Shown here one piece after another: positions 46,951 to 59,039 of a stretch of DNA of 64,000 nucleotides (position 1 is its first letter; each line of letters begins with the position of its first letter). A model generated the notes under the pieces. It was not told the DNA's origin and searched no databases. It saw nothing but the letters and a program-made list of their open reading frames with translations. This DNA is from Sympetrum striolatum (Eukaryota; Arthropoda; Insecta; Odonata; Libellulidae). A program made the translations under genes and the position numbers. The stretch spans positions 56,304,939 to 56,368,938 of the forward strand of contig OX388351.1 in the NCBI GenBank assembly GCA_947579665.1, in the 5' to 3' direction.

Positions 46951-48590
46951 TCAGGGCTAAATTTAGCCAATTTGCAACTTTTCTGTGACAGGCTTAAGTT
47001 AAGTTATCCAACTGCGCCTTGTTTATGTTAGACTCTTTAAATCCACGACAGAAGAGGTCCCATGTAATGATGAACGAAAAGAAATAATCGCCAGTGAATT
47101 CCCTCTTTATATGTGTTAAACTTCATTTTTCACAATATAAATACAATTTATAATACAAACAATTTGGACTTCTTAGGCTAGAATTGGCTCGTGTGGAGGT
47201 GAAAGTAATATTTACATTCAGGAATAATTAATATGCAAACAAAGGTAAAAAAAAATCATAATAATAAAAGAGACATAATAGTTAATTTTACTAAGTCAAC
47301 AAATATTGTAAAAACTTTTCATTAGATATTTTTCTATTAATTGCAGATGATATGGTGTATAAATAAATAAAATTGATTTGGCCCGTTTTCAATTATTGTT
47401 TATATTTATTCATATTATCAACTCGACAGCTCATCGAGCGTTGCAATACAACTTCAGCATCTTGCACAATAATTCTTTCATAGATTTGAATTTTTTAGCT
47501 ATCCCTAGGAACGCTTAGTTGTTTTTTATTACACAAGCCGATAAGGTTTAGCTAACATTGACGTCGTTACTTGTTTCTTAATTTATTGTTTGCACTTATT
47601 TCAGCAGTGTTATGAAAATTGTCCACCAAGTACAGAATTGGAGAATTTTGCATAAACATTAGATAAACAAAGAAATTTCTTCGTCAATTTTTATCTTTAT
47701 AGTTCTAAGTTGGAAACTCTCTGTGTATCTAACATATTTAGCAGTTCATTTATTCACTATATTTACACTTAAACTATAATGCTAGGCCAAATTCGAGGGA
47801 CAACAAAATGGCGCGTTGACAGGGTCTTCAAAAGAGTGTGAATTTCTGTGAAAGCCTGAAAGCTCACTAAAACACTCAGTTCTCAATGAGTCCAAAAACC
47901 ACCTCTGTAGACGTTCCTCCTCTTACTTCTCAGTAGTACCAACTACCGCTGTCAGTTGAAGCGGTTAAGACCAAATACCAGGAGAAAATACATCTTTGAC
48001 TCATTTTTGTTTACAGTTTTTCACGATCTTCAACCACAGTATATCCATGACATGTTTACTCCCAATTTTCTGTTTCTTGTAACACTACCCGCTCCGGCCC
48101 TAACTATCGTTTATGTCTAATCCCTCGGGACCGAAGTTTACTTAAAATTCGTCTTTATTACTGCATAAAATTTCTGGAAGAACCTGCCTGTACATATTAA
48201 AAACTCCACTTCCGCACAATCTTTTAAAGAAAAATTGATTGATTACCTTTTCGTTACCACGGAATGACTCCTACCTCGAATCCGTCTATGGTTTCCTATT
48301 TATAGCTGTAAACGTTAAGTTATTTAAACATCTCGTAAAAGAAGACTCATCACAAAATAAATGAAGGAAGCTAGGCTGAAAAGGGATTTAGGAAATATTT
48401 CAGCGGAATTTTTGGATTTTTTGACCATGTAAGGTCAATGCTCATTTATATCTCTTATGGAAACTAAACATAGCGTGTCGATAATATTTCCCTTTTCATA
48501 TAAATGGTGTGTTTTTACTTCGTATAGCACTTAATATATGAGAAAAAATACTCTAACATGAATGAAAATTGTAAAGACAAAACAAAAACG
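46951..48590. other. AT-rich stretch, mostly nothing recognised
   Basis: A short phrase at 47905-47945 resembles part of the fold-back element at 43063-43239. No gene seen. Confidence 0.4.
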
Positions 48591-48944
48591 ACAACACAGA
48601 CCGACAAAAAACACATGTTGGGTTACGGTTGAAGAAAGGTAAAAGTCATCGTAACAAAAATTCGTAAGTTTTTGTAATTTTTCGAATTCATATTTTTAAT
48701 CAGCAACCCAAAATTAGTTAAGAACAGATATTACTATCCATGTACCGATAAGAATTATTTTTGTGACAGGCAAATAAGTGTAGAGTTACAAAACCAGAAA
48801 AAGTGAAAATTACAATAACAAAACACCTTTAGTTGTGGGACCTTTCTGAGTTCATATCCGTTATCAGAGACCCAAAATTAGTTGAGAACAGCTATTCCCA
48901 TCCATATTACCGAAAAAATGTCAAAATTTGTCGGCCTGTGTTAT
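48591..48944. mobile_element. Short DNA element with terminal inverted repeats and internal tandem repeat
   Basis: AACACAGACCGACAAA (48593-48608) and, in reverse complement, AACACAGGCCGACAAA (48927-48942) form 16-base inverted ends with one mismatch. Inside are two diverged direct units of about 163 bases; ACCCAAAATTAGTTAAGAACAG-type phrases lie at about 48707 and 48870. I see no clear target duplication and no coding remnant, so the superfamily is open. Confidence 0.7.
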
Positions 48945-50210
48945 TATTCGGTATATATTGTTTGCGTTCCTGATTTTTATGTATTCTAAAATCAACCTCC
49001 TAATTAACTTTTCATTATTAATCAAATAGCTAGATTGATTGATTAATTAGGAACGATTATAATTTTATCTTTAATAATTACCTCATCTATTACCCTAGAT
49101 CAGGTTATCGGAGCAACAAATGGAAGAATTAATAGAGCGTTGAATAGAGATATTGGTATTTACCGCTAAATAAATAGTATAATTACATAACAATTATTTA
49201 CTCTTAAAATTTACCTTTTAATATCAGCCCCAAGATTTTGAAATTTTCAGTTTTGACAACTGAACTTGGGTTATTATAAATTGTATGTAAATAATAACAG
49301 TATTGACGTATGCAATTTAACATAGATTTTTCTCATTATCTCAAGTAATGTTTTACTTACCGTTTCATTTACTACATTTTATTTTTCCCCTCATAACAAC
49401 TACCTACATCATCTTCTCCATGAATAGACTTCCTCTCTGAATTCAAACACAAATTACTGGCGTTTTCTTCCTTTTGTTCACACTATCGGATTTTCTACTT
49501 AATCTATATATTTATTGATAACCATGTTAAATGTACATCATCAAAGGCCTTTTGAGTCTACTAATGAATGTAAGTCTCCTTGTAACACGCAAGAGAAGAG
49601 AATTATTGTAGACCATCTATTGCATACAAAATTTAAAATGACGGGCATACACTTCCGATCCATAGTTCATGTATGGAAGGCCATATTGCAAAAAACTACA
49701 ACATAAATTATTCTAATGTACATGCATCATTGATTAATTGATTATTTAGTATGATTAATGTTAGTCACTGATATCTTACATACGTAGAGGAGTATTTAGA
49801 ACTTAGAAAAAATCGCAACAATTCTGTATAAATAATCATAATAAAACGCCTCTATTCAAGCGAGATTGAGACAAAATGTTTCCTCTTCCATTTAACCCAT
49901 AACCTATTCATAAACTCATTAATTTGATAGATTTAGCTTAATAGTAATTGCATGTTTATTTCTTTTGCATGCAAAAAACTCGGCTTTCTACTGTATTAGT
50001 TTTTCCTGATATCCCCATTCATTTTACGCGGCCCTTATTTACGGTTAAATTTTCAAAGGTAAAAAGGATATCGAACGAAAAATAACATCACATGTTTATT
50101 TACATTACATAAATGAAATTAAAAGTATAGGAGTTGAAATTTAATTTTTAGAAGACTCAGATGATAACAAATCATCCTTAAAGCGACTCCGATTATTTCA
50201 ATGATTCCTT
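48945..50210. other. AT-rich stretch, nothing recognised
   Basis: No supported gene or repeat. The frame 49515-49706 has no recognised motif. Confidence 0.45.
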
Positions 50211-50850
50211 TTAAATATTTTAGGAGTCACCCCCGATTCCCCATTTCCTATTGGGGAGCACACCATCGGAGTTTTGTTGCATTTTCAGGGCTTTTACGGT
50301 TAGATTTAGAGGCATCTGAAAATTTCTTTTAGCACTACTGCCCCCACCCCTCACCTCTCCCATGCCTCCCGACCTTTCTGGCCCCTGAAAAGAGTGGCCG
50401 CAAGATGCCTCCCTTCCAACAGAGGCGTGACTTGGTTCCCTACGAGGACCGGGATCTCTCTCCACCGCCCTAATGTTTTCTGGGGGTGAAGTTTCGAAGG
50501 GGGTGAGTGAGGGGAGTTGAACAGGTCGAACGTATGTCGACCGCTATTTTTTTAGGCGCCTCTCCTTTGTTAACGTGATTAATGCCTCGAAAATGTTTTC
50601 CGTAGCCGATCGAGGGATCGGATTAGGTGGGAGGGTGTTATTTTCAATATGCCTTGGTAATGGGCCTTTTTAAAATCGAGCGAATATCAAAGCGGTCTCC
50701 CGTCCCAAAACCTCCGCCCGATATAATGCGATTAATGCATCTCGCCGGGCGAAAAATATGGGCCTTTTTTACCGCGGGCGATTATTTTTCGCGTCGCGGT
50801 GAATAAATTTGCCATTATGCCCAAATTAATAATTTGGAGTTTCGGAGTCA
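50211..50850. promoter_or_regulatory. GC-rich island 6
   Basis: About 640 bases, with C-rich plus-strand sequence at 50330-50470 and then CpG-rich sequence carrying repeated GATTAATGC motifs (about 50577 and 50731) and a near-palindrome CCAAATTAATAATTTGG near 50821. GATTA/TAAT cores are typical homeodomain binding sites. No coding domain. Candidate enhancer. Confidence 0.4.
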
Positions 50851-53800
50851 TAAAATCAGGTTTTGTGGGGAGGGAATCGTGAATAAATACAAATACTTAT
50901 TCATTTATGTATCGGATAAACCAGAAAAATGCCAGTTCACGGCGATAATGCAACATGTATATATATCAAAAATCGGAAGAGAATAAAAAATCAATGTAGG
51001 GATAGCAATTAAAAGGATCAGGGTTAACCTAAATTTTAAAAATGTCCCTTTAAGTGTGGAAAAAAATCAAAAAAAGGTGAAATTGAGATTTTAGGCTGGA
51101 TATATCGTGTATTTAGTCAGTTTTTTAGGTTCTCAAATTAGTATATTATTATCTTATTGTTAGAAGTATTACAATATAGTAAATTATTATAATATAAAAT
51201 AAGAAATACGTAAAATTTAAATCATCCCAGAGATTCTACATAGACCCTGATCCATTACTCACTTTATTGCCAACGTTTTAGATGATTTTAATTTAAATAA
51301 TGAATAGGCACTCCCAGTACCACTATTCATATTCGTAAAAGTTTTATTATTTAAATTAATTAGCGTACTTAATTTATTGCTGATTACCAGAAATTAATTA
51401 AATCCCTTTTCAGGAAATATTGAAGGATAGTTACATAGTATATTAAAATGTATTCCAATATGAAAAAATAGTCAAATACTATACACTTTTATGATATTTT
51501 TCAATTTAGTAATATGTTATAACTTTTTGGTGGGTTTGTCATCAAAGAAGTGTACTAAAATGTTGCACTGTGCCCAAGCCCATATCGTTTATAATCAAAG
51601 TCAATTATGTAGTACCGGTGATCATACCTTGATTACTTTACTGTTAAAATCTTCAATAATATCAACATTCATAAATTTCGTAAATTCAACGTAACATTCA
51701 AATTTAATCTTATTCATTGATTGATTTTATCATTACTTGCAATTTGGTTATCATGCCTGGTGTTAACGAAAACTTAGAGACTAACTAACTTGACTTAAAT
51801 TAACCTTTTTTAATTTATATTTTCCGCTAACTATTTTCAATTTTTTTCCCTGGTATAGTCCGTATAGATACAATTTTAAGAATGGGTCATGTTTTCATGA
51901 GAAATAAAGTAACAAAATCTGGAGAGGATACTTACGGGTAGATGAGATTTATCTTTGAGGGATTAAGACTGAGGTCTGATACATCTTCCACTTCATATCA
52001 TTTTCCTCTTTCACTGCACAAGAGCCTTTAGGATCTCAATATCATGCTTATTATCCCTTCTTGCCGCAAGGTTTTATTATTTGCTGTAATTGGGTTAAGA
52101 TAATTTAAATCAGCCAGCGTAATAATTTTTCGTGGGAGCTTCTCGTTCGAAGTTCAACTAAAATTTCAAGGTTAACCGACATCTGATGCCTTAAGTTAGC
52201 CGTGACTCACACTACGTATAATCGGATTAAATCCTAGTTGTTAAAGATACGTAATTAGTAAAGTAATATTTCTTTTTTGTGTTTTTTCTTGAATCTAAAT
52301 TTTACTGAACTTCAATTTGGAGTCATCAAAGGAGTACAAGGTTTCAATAGGTAGGAATTAACCTTTACAAATAGGTAATTTTCTTGAACCTAAATATGAA
52401 ATACGGCACAAAGCTAAGCTTTACCCGAGTACCACCGATTGAGTGATTAAAATTATTATTCTCATAATATAATCACCTTACATTGAGTACTGGTTTATGT
52501 GCATAAATTTAGTGAACTCGAGATTAACTACATAGCGATTTTTTATTTCTTCTATAGACTTTAACATCTACTATTCCTATGATACTAAACATCAACCTTT
52601 AAATTTATCCATCTACCACATTCATTTATTCCTCTCCATTATTTTTATTCACGTAAATTATTTTATGTACCTTACTTCATTGACGTGTTTCTATTGCTGT
52701 TATATTTCATGTATTCTAATGAAGCCAAAAAAATCACATTGGATATGAGATCATTTTTTCCGTCATCTTCAGTGTACGTATAATGAAATGGTGAGTTTAA
52801 AAATTCATATAAATTAACATATACTCAAAGCGTCAAAACATTCCATGGATCCATAAATCCATTTCTCTATGGGAAATTGGAAAACCTTGGACAATAACCG
52901 CCTCCTTTTCGCCATTTGTGTAATATATTATTACTATTTTTCTTTCATATAATCCCATGTAGTTTCCATCTGGGATTTGGATTTTTTTCCCATTGAAATT
53001 TACGATACTCCAAATCAAACTACCCTACCACCTTTTACCAAACTTTCCTAAAGTAATGACCCTTTTTATGAAATAATAGTAATATTAGCGTCAAATTAAG
53101 TATTTATCATCCTCTGTACTGAGCTATCAGAATATAAATAAAACTATGCATGCAGTTTTAAGAAAATGACAATTCTATAAGCATGATTAGTATCTTAATT
53201 CCTAAAAAGCATCTTGATGGTGAAACTTCGTCGGCGAAATGTTCTGTTTCCATCCAAATGATCCCGATCACTCATTAGCATCCCTACACCTGTTGAAAAA
53301 ATCCTCTTATGGTAAATGTACGTTGTTGAAACAATAATTCTGTAAGAATCTGAGAACTGAATCAACATTTCACGATCTGTTTCTACTTGAATAAAGAAAT
53401 TTCAAGCCTATACGGTGGAGTCAGTGTTGTTGAAATTATTGAAATCTCTCTCCGAAGTAATTCCCCTTAAGCAATCAGTAATCAATCAGGAATTTATAAT
53501 TTACAGCAAATGAATTTCATAAAATGAAACACAATAGCAGATTTAGTTATTTTTCTCCTGATTAAATGGTTTGATATTCCGTTCTTTCAGTATATAAGTT
53601 GTCAAAATCTAGACTTAGTGAATGGCAATGACAATTCTTCATCTATGCTTAGTATTACTTATTATCGAAATATTTTGTTTCTAAGAGCGAAGCTTAAGAA
53701 GCTCTGTGCTGCATTCGCTCCTAGTGAAATTGTTAACTGCCCGAATTTACTTAAATTGGATTTAAGCTTTCTATACCTTATATTTATGGATAAGAAAGTC

Positions 53801-53985
53801 GTTAATAGTATATATTTATAGCTACTATTGTCAACTAAATATTTTTTTGTACCTCTAGGGAGTCCGTTATGGTGAGGTGGCATCTTTGATGTCACATGCG
53901 CATGAGTGATGCTATCTCAGATGAATCCCTTATAACTTCACGACCCCAATCGTTACATCAGAAATCTAAGGAAAGGATATGTAGT
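50851..53985. other. AT-rich desert, nothing recognised
   Basis: About 3 kb without a supported gene, tRNA-like box or matched repeat. Confidence 0.45.
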
Positions 53986-53989
53986 TGTG

Positions 53990-54085
53990 GAAGATCAATA
54001 GGATAAAGCAGCCGCCCTCCAAGTGGTAGATCTACGTTCGAGCCTCGGCTACGGCGAACTTTTTCTCCTTCATTACTCTGTCTGC
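53990..54085 (+). mobile_element. tRNA-derived SINE, plus strand
   Basis: GGATAAAGCAGCCGCCC, CAAGTGGTAGATCTACGTTC, GAGCCTCGGCTACGGCG and CTTTTTCTCCTTCATT correspond in order to the minus-strand SINE at 26761-26871. The B box (CGTTCGAGCC) is decayed at its first base. No hairpin arm is present here. Confidence 0.65.
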
Positions 54086-54199
54086 ATCCAATACCTGTGA
54101 ACCATGCGTTTCCCATCCCTGAATTAAACGTACTTCTACCAAATCCATAAATTAAAGTATTCGTGCAAACATCCAAAACTTGAATTAAAGAGCAATCAT

Positions 54200-54790
54200 A
54201 ATATAATGATCGTCACTGCGTGTTTTAACGAAGCATTAGGGAAACATTTTGGAAACTAATTCCTCATCCAACACGGTAGAGATCCACGGATTACATCTAT
54301 TCCGCCATGAAAAACGGGGACAAAATATAAATATCGCGTGTTTCGACTAAACTCTTAACTGACACGTGCAGAGAGTATTTCAATTAGGAAAATATGACGT
54401 ACTCTACGTGTCCCGCCGTAAAATTCTCGGCTCAAATTAATTCAATTAGGCCCTGGAAAAATTCCGGCGCAACTATCCTCTGATTATATTGGATACGTAT
54501 GCTAATTATGTGTCATCAGGAATTTAAAAAGCGAAGCACGTACGGCAATAAAAGCGAAATCTCTTCCGTTCGTACGCATTCCGTGAAAGGAAACCCTCCC
54601 GAGCAAATAAAAGAAACCGCTCTCACCTGCATCAGAGCTAATTGCAAACATTTCCATGCCTTTTTCGTGAGAGCGCTTTGTCCAATAAATTACCTTCGTC
54701 GCGAAACAAAAACTCTCGCATTGGAATATTCCTAAATATGGCGGAAATAGAAAAGAAACGGAAACAGCGGAGGGGTTTGGGTGGAGTCTC
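54200..54790. promoter_or_regulatory. GC-richer island 7
   Basis: A CpG-containing stretch with AATTAATTCAATTAGG and GCAATAAAAGCG type cores. The frame 54499-54735 has no domain. Candidate regulatory DNA. Confidence 0.3.
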
Positions 54791-54908
54791 TCGTATGCCT
54801 CTGTTGGAATTCTAATGCATGTCTATTCGAAGCATTCTGTATGTATTTCATTAAAAGGATGGTCAATGGTAACTTACTGATCAGTTTAGATATTTAAGTA
54901 CATTTTTG

Positions 54909-55602
54909 CTTTCTCCCTATACGTAGTATAGAGAAAGTATTGTATTCGCAAAAAAATTCGACCTCCAGATTTCGATGGAAATATATGTTTTGGGGCCCAT
55001 AGAGTTCGTTTTCGCTATTTTCCCGAACATGTCTGTCTGTGTGTCTGTGTGTGTGTCTGTCTGTCTGTGGTTAAAAAGTTTGTAGGCGCTCTATCTTAAA
55101 AAGTATTATCCGATCATTTTCAAAATTCATATTTAGAATTTTCCTAACAATGCCAAAAGTTGATTAGTTTTTGGTGAATATCGCTTAACCGGAAGTTGTG
55201 GTCTATCCGGAACAAAATTTCGTTTCTTGAATATCTCTGTAAAAATGCAATATAGTTATATACATTTACACACAAAACGTGTAGATAATGTACTTTACTA
55301 CAACTTTTATATGAAACATTTTTTCGTAACACTGATTGTTTAGGAGTTATTCTTGGATAATGGTTAACCGGAAGTTGTTGTTTATCCAGAAATTGAAGTT
55401 TTCATACTTATCTCTGTCAGAATGCAATGTAGGTATATACAATTATGTACCAAAGTTATAGATAATTTTTTTTACTACAAATGTTGTATGAAATATTTTC
55501 CTGTAACACTCATTGTTTTGGAGTTATTTATATATTACCGGCATATGCTTCTGTTTTCAATAAATACGGAGAAAGTCATGTGTTGGCCACATCAGATTTT
55601 TA
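54909..55602 (+). repeat. Unclassified hairpin-ended repeat family H, copy 2
   Basis: The left hairpin is CTTTCTCCCTATACGTAGT followed by GAGAAAG; the right end is TACGGAGAAAGTC then TGTTGGCCACATCAGATTTT. The internal TGTC/TG simple repeat is at 55027-55070, and internal units of about 179 bases are marked by TTAACCGGAAGTTGT at 55186 and 55365. It is shorter than copy 1 at 28115-29100, with a different internal repeat length but the same order of parts. Confidence 0.75.
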
Positions 55603-55660
55603 GTAATAGAAATCATCTTATACAGTATTAAACCAGGAGGCCAGTTGATATTTCACTCAT

Positions 55661-55935
55661 TCTAACTTTAGCGAGTAATATTAAGAGGGCGGATGAGGCT
55701 TACAAAGCAGAATGATGAGTGCGGTACTTTTCCCTTGCTTTCTTCGCCATACTAGAATGCTGTAAGCGAAACATTTTCACGTATGTAAGGTATGACGACT
55801 TGGCGGGTTAATATTTTATAGTCATTCCGTAAGGAGAGACCTTCATCAATACCATTAAGTAATAACTCATACCTCTATAGCCTTTATATCACCACAGAAT
55901 TGATCAATATTGAGACAAGAATTAATGAAAGATAC
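55661..55935 (+). repeat. Dispersed repeat family D, copy 3
   Basis: TCTAACTTTAGCGAG, GATGAGGCTTAC, TGATGAGTGCGG, ATGCTGTAAGCGAAACATTT, TCATTCCGTAAGGAGA and ACTCATACCTC follow the order seen at 18015-18300 and 37565-37800. It lies about 60 bases after repeat H copy 2. Confidence 0.6.
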
Positions 55936-56867
55936 ATTTTTTCTATCCTATTCCAGATAACAAATGAAGAGTATTTCATAAATCAGAATGTAGTAGCAGC
56001 TACGGAAAGTATGAACTCCATCGCCGAATTATTATTTCTGCAAAACTTATACGAGAGAATGCATTCAGTCATTACAGCAGATTAGTAAAAGTATGAATTA
56101 TATATTTTTGGTCATTAAACTTTTTATTGTGGCAATCGCAAATTTGATTATCAATTTTTATTGTTTCGGTAATTTCAAATTTGGGTTAATAATTATGAAT
56201 ACAGTGGTGCAGTATGAGGAAACCGTGGGTATTGTGCAATTGTATTAATGAATTGTTTAGCTTATTCATTAAGATATTGTAAAATACATCATGTGAGTGG
56301 ATGCAAGAAGCGTAGTGTAGTAAGTGGAGTAAGGGGTAGGGTTTAGTTGGGTTAACCTCGCCTCATTTTATTCCTCATGTTTTGACTGAAACGTGCATAT
56401 TTACAGATTTACTAATAATGGTATTTATACTTTTACATTGACATGGGCTCATATTTTTGCTGAAATTTTAACTCAATGTATAATTCTGTATAACTTTGGG
56501 GTAAGTAGAATACTTTCATGGGAAAATAAAATTTACTTTACATCATTTCAATGTAAATTTGTTGAGTTCATGAGTTCACTAATAATCAAAATTATTACAT
56601 AATTAATTGGCGCATAATTAATTGACAAATGAACAAGGTATAAATATCCAGCAGATATGTAATAACACGGTGATATGGAAGTGGAAGGAGAAAATAATCA
56701 CAAATAGAAAGCACAAGATCAAACAAACTCATAAACTACAAAAGAATATACATTCATGCAACAAAATTTGATGACATCATATATTATGCCATTCTTATTG
56801 ATTTACGACATTTATGTACTTATTAAAATTGTATTTATATATTTTTTCATGTTCTTTCTCAACTTTT
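55936..56867. other. AT-rich stretch, nothing recognised
   Basis: No gene seen. The part nearest 56868 may be the body of the retroelement whose 3' end follows. Confidence 0.4.
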
Positions 56868-57096
56868 AGTTATTACTATCGGTAGGTTTTGTTTAGGATT
56901 TCCACGCCTCCCTCTTCATGAGTGATTTCCTGCTGTGAATTTTCCTCCCAAGAATATATTAGGATTAATTACAGCCATAGTTATTCACATGTTCTCATAT
57001 TATCTCCATACATTAATTATTGTTTAAGTTATAGCAATGAGATAGATTGAATAGAAGAATGATAAATGTCTGAATAAAGACGTATTATTATAATTT
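56868..57096 (+). repeat. Retroposon 3'-end family T, copy 3
   Basis: AGTTATTACTATCGGTAGGTTT, CATGAGTGATTTCCTGCTGTG and CTGAATAAAG followed by ACGTATTATTATAATTTT. The most diverged of the three copies (24741, 29434). Confidence 0.6.
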
Positions 57097-57129
57097 TAGA
57101 GCGATAGAGCTCACAAATACCGTTTTGAG

Positions 57130-57830
57130 TTGGAGTTACCTACGCACGTAGATGACGTCAGTCTTACGCAAATATTTTAATTTCATCGTAATTTCCTTGT
57201 GTGGAGAGTCTTATGTTGACGCGGTCCATTTTATGTGTTTTCCCTCGGCAACATATCAACCCTTTCGCTATCTCTTTCTCCTATTCTTTCCCCGCACACT
57301 TCGGCCTCAAAGGAGGGTCGGAATGGGCCACAAAAGGAGAGCGAGAGGATGAAGGGGGACAGCGCGGGACAGCTCCATAAAGCACTGGGGAAGCCATGCA
57401 TATTTAAATCCCCAGGTGAGGGGAGAAGGAAAGAATGAAATGGGCACGGAGATGGAGTGAGAAAAGCAGCGATAAAAGAAGAAATTGGGATAAGACGGGA
57501 AGAAATTCGGGGTGGAGAATAAATTTCGGGAATAACGATAAATATCTGATGAGTGGATATAAAGGATTTCATAAAAGTGAAAGCCATGAAGTGACGTTTG
57601 TGAAAGGTGAGAATAAAAAAGCGGGAAGGCCTTCAATACAGAAGAAGTGGGTTTAGCCAATGAGGGAAGTGCAGTGAAACAGTGAAGTGGCATTTAATAT
57701 AGCAGACGCAATTTCTTCCACGGAAGAGCAAAGAGACAGCTAGCTGCATTCGCGTGATATGGAAATGGGATGGTTAAAAATGGATTGCGGAAAAGTGAAG
57801 AGTACCTCCACATTCAACGTTGTCGCAGAC
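57130..57830. promoter_or_regulatory. Purine-rich and GC-rich island 8, with a CRE site
   Basis: TGACGTCA at 57153-57160, then a plus-strand purine-rich run from about 57300 to 57650 (GGAGAGCGAGAGGATGAAGG). Open frames on both strands are filler from strand bias. Candidate regulatory DNA. Confidence 0.35.
57153..57160. promoter_or_regulatory. CRE palindrome TGACGTCA
   Basis: Perfect CREB/ATF consensus at the left edge of island 8. Confidence 0.4.
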
Positions 57831-59030
57831 AGGTCATAATGTGTCGATATCGCGAGAACGAGTGTGTTAGTTTAAACATATTATGGTTATTAATTTGTAT
57901 TGCATTACGTTACTGATTTTTTATTTAGTTCACATTTTAAGGAATGGTGTTTATGTAAGTAGCGCGTCCGTGAAAGTATTCTTGAATTGTCTCCTTTGTG
58001 TATATATTCTTTGTTGTCTCCTATCCTTTTACCTGATGATGCAGCCATGCTGCGAAACCATGGTCGTTTCTGTACCTTTTCTATGGCTTAGTAGAAGTTT
58101 CCTCAATGTGGATTTTTATATAATTAATAACTACCACAAAGTTACGCCTAATTCCGTGTTGTTTAAGTGATATAATGCTGGAATTATTGTAATTAATGGC
58201 ACGCTAATTAGTAGATAGACTCAAATAAGTGGTATCAATGAACAAATTGTGGAAATCGTTTTCGTGTTATATCCTTCAGCATGTATTATCTTGTTGCAAT
58301 ATTATAAGGAGATGAAATATAATAAAAGTGTTCGAATTTATATTTTCGCACAATATTTATTGTAGCTCGTCAACACGAGGTGATGTGTGAGATGTGAGTC
58401 ATGTGTGAGATGTGAGAAAACTTTCGCTATTTTGTTGCATGACATGATAACTGATCACTCGGCAAGAAAATTAATGTGAATCAAAGGACCAGGATTATAT
58501 TTAAATATTATTTCTAAGTTAGTTTCTCAACAACTTCCTCCAACAGTGTTTGCATTACAATTCTCCGAAAAATACGAAGGTATCCTTTTATTTATAAATC
58601 ATTCAAGTTTTATATTCTGTATCTTTCTAACGCAAAGAAATGACAATAAATGACTCACAAAATTCAATATTAATTTCATAAATATGTGAAATGGCGAGTC
58701 TTTCTATGAAAACAATCATTTTTAAATATGTGACCAGATTTTCATCTGCCAGTGCATTGTGAGCTGCTCTTATTCGGTGTATTTATATAAGTATATGATA
58801 AGTAACATTTTTGTTTTGGTCTGCTTAGGTTAATAAAAGGTAACGACTGCTAAAGGTTTATGAGAAGATTCTATATCTTTGAGCACACGGTGCCACCGAA
58901 TCATAGAAGATAATAATCAGGTCAAAGATGTTGTAATAATATTAAGGTTACTTTTTTACTGTGATGGAATACAGAAGCAGTAAAAAGTCAAAATATGTTG
59001 ATTTAATGATGTTGATCTCTCGAAGATAAG
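57831..59030. other. AT-rich stretch, one short duplication
   Basis: Tandem ATGTGTGAGATGTGAG units at about 58383-58425. Nothing else recognised. The 95-codon frame at 57883-58170 is hydrophobic and leucine- and cysteine-rich, without a recognised family. Confidence 0.4.
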
Positions 59031-59039
59031 TAATTGAAC

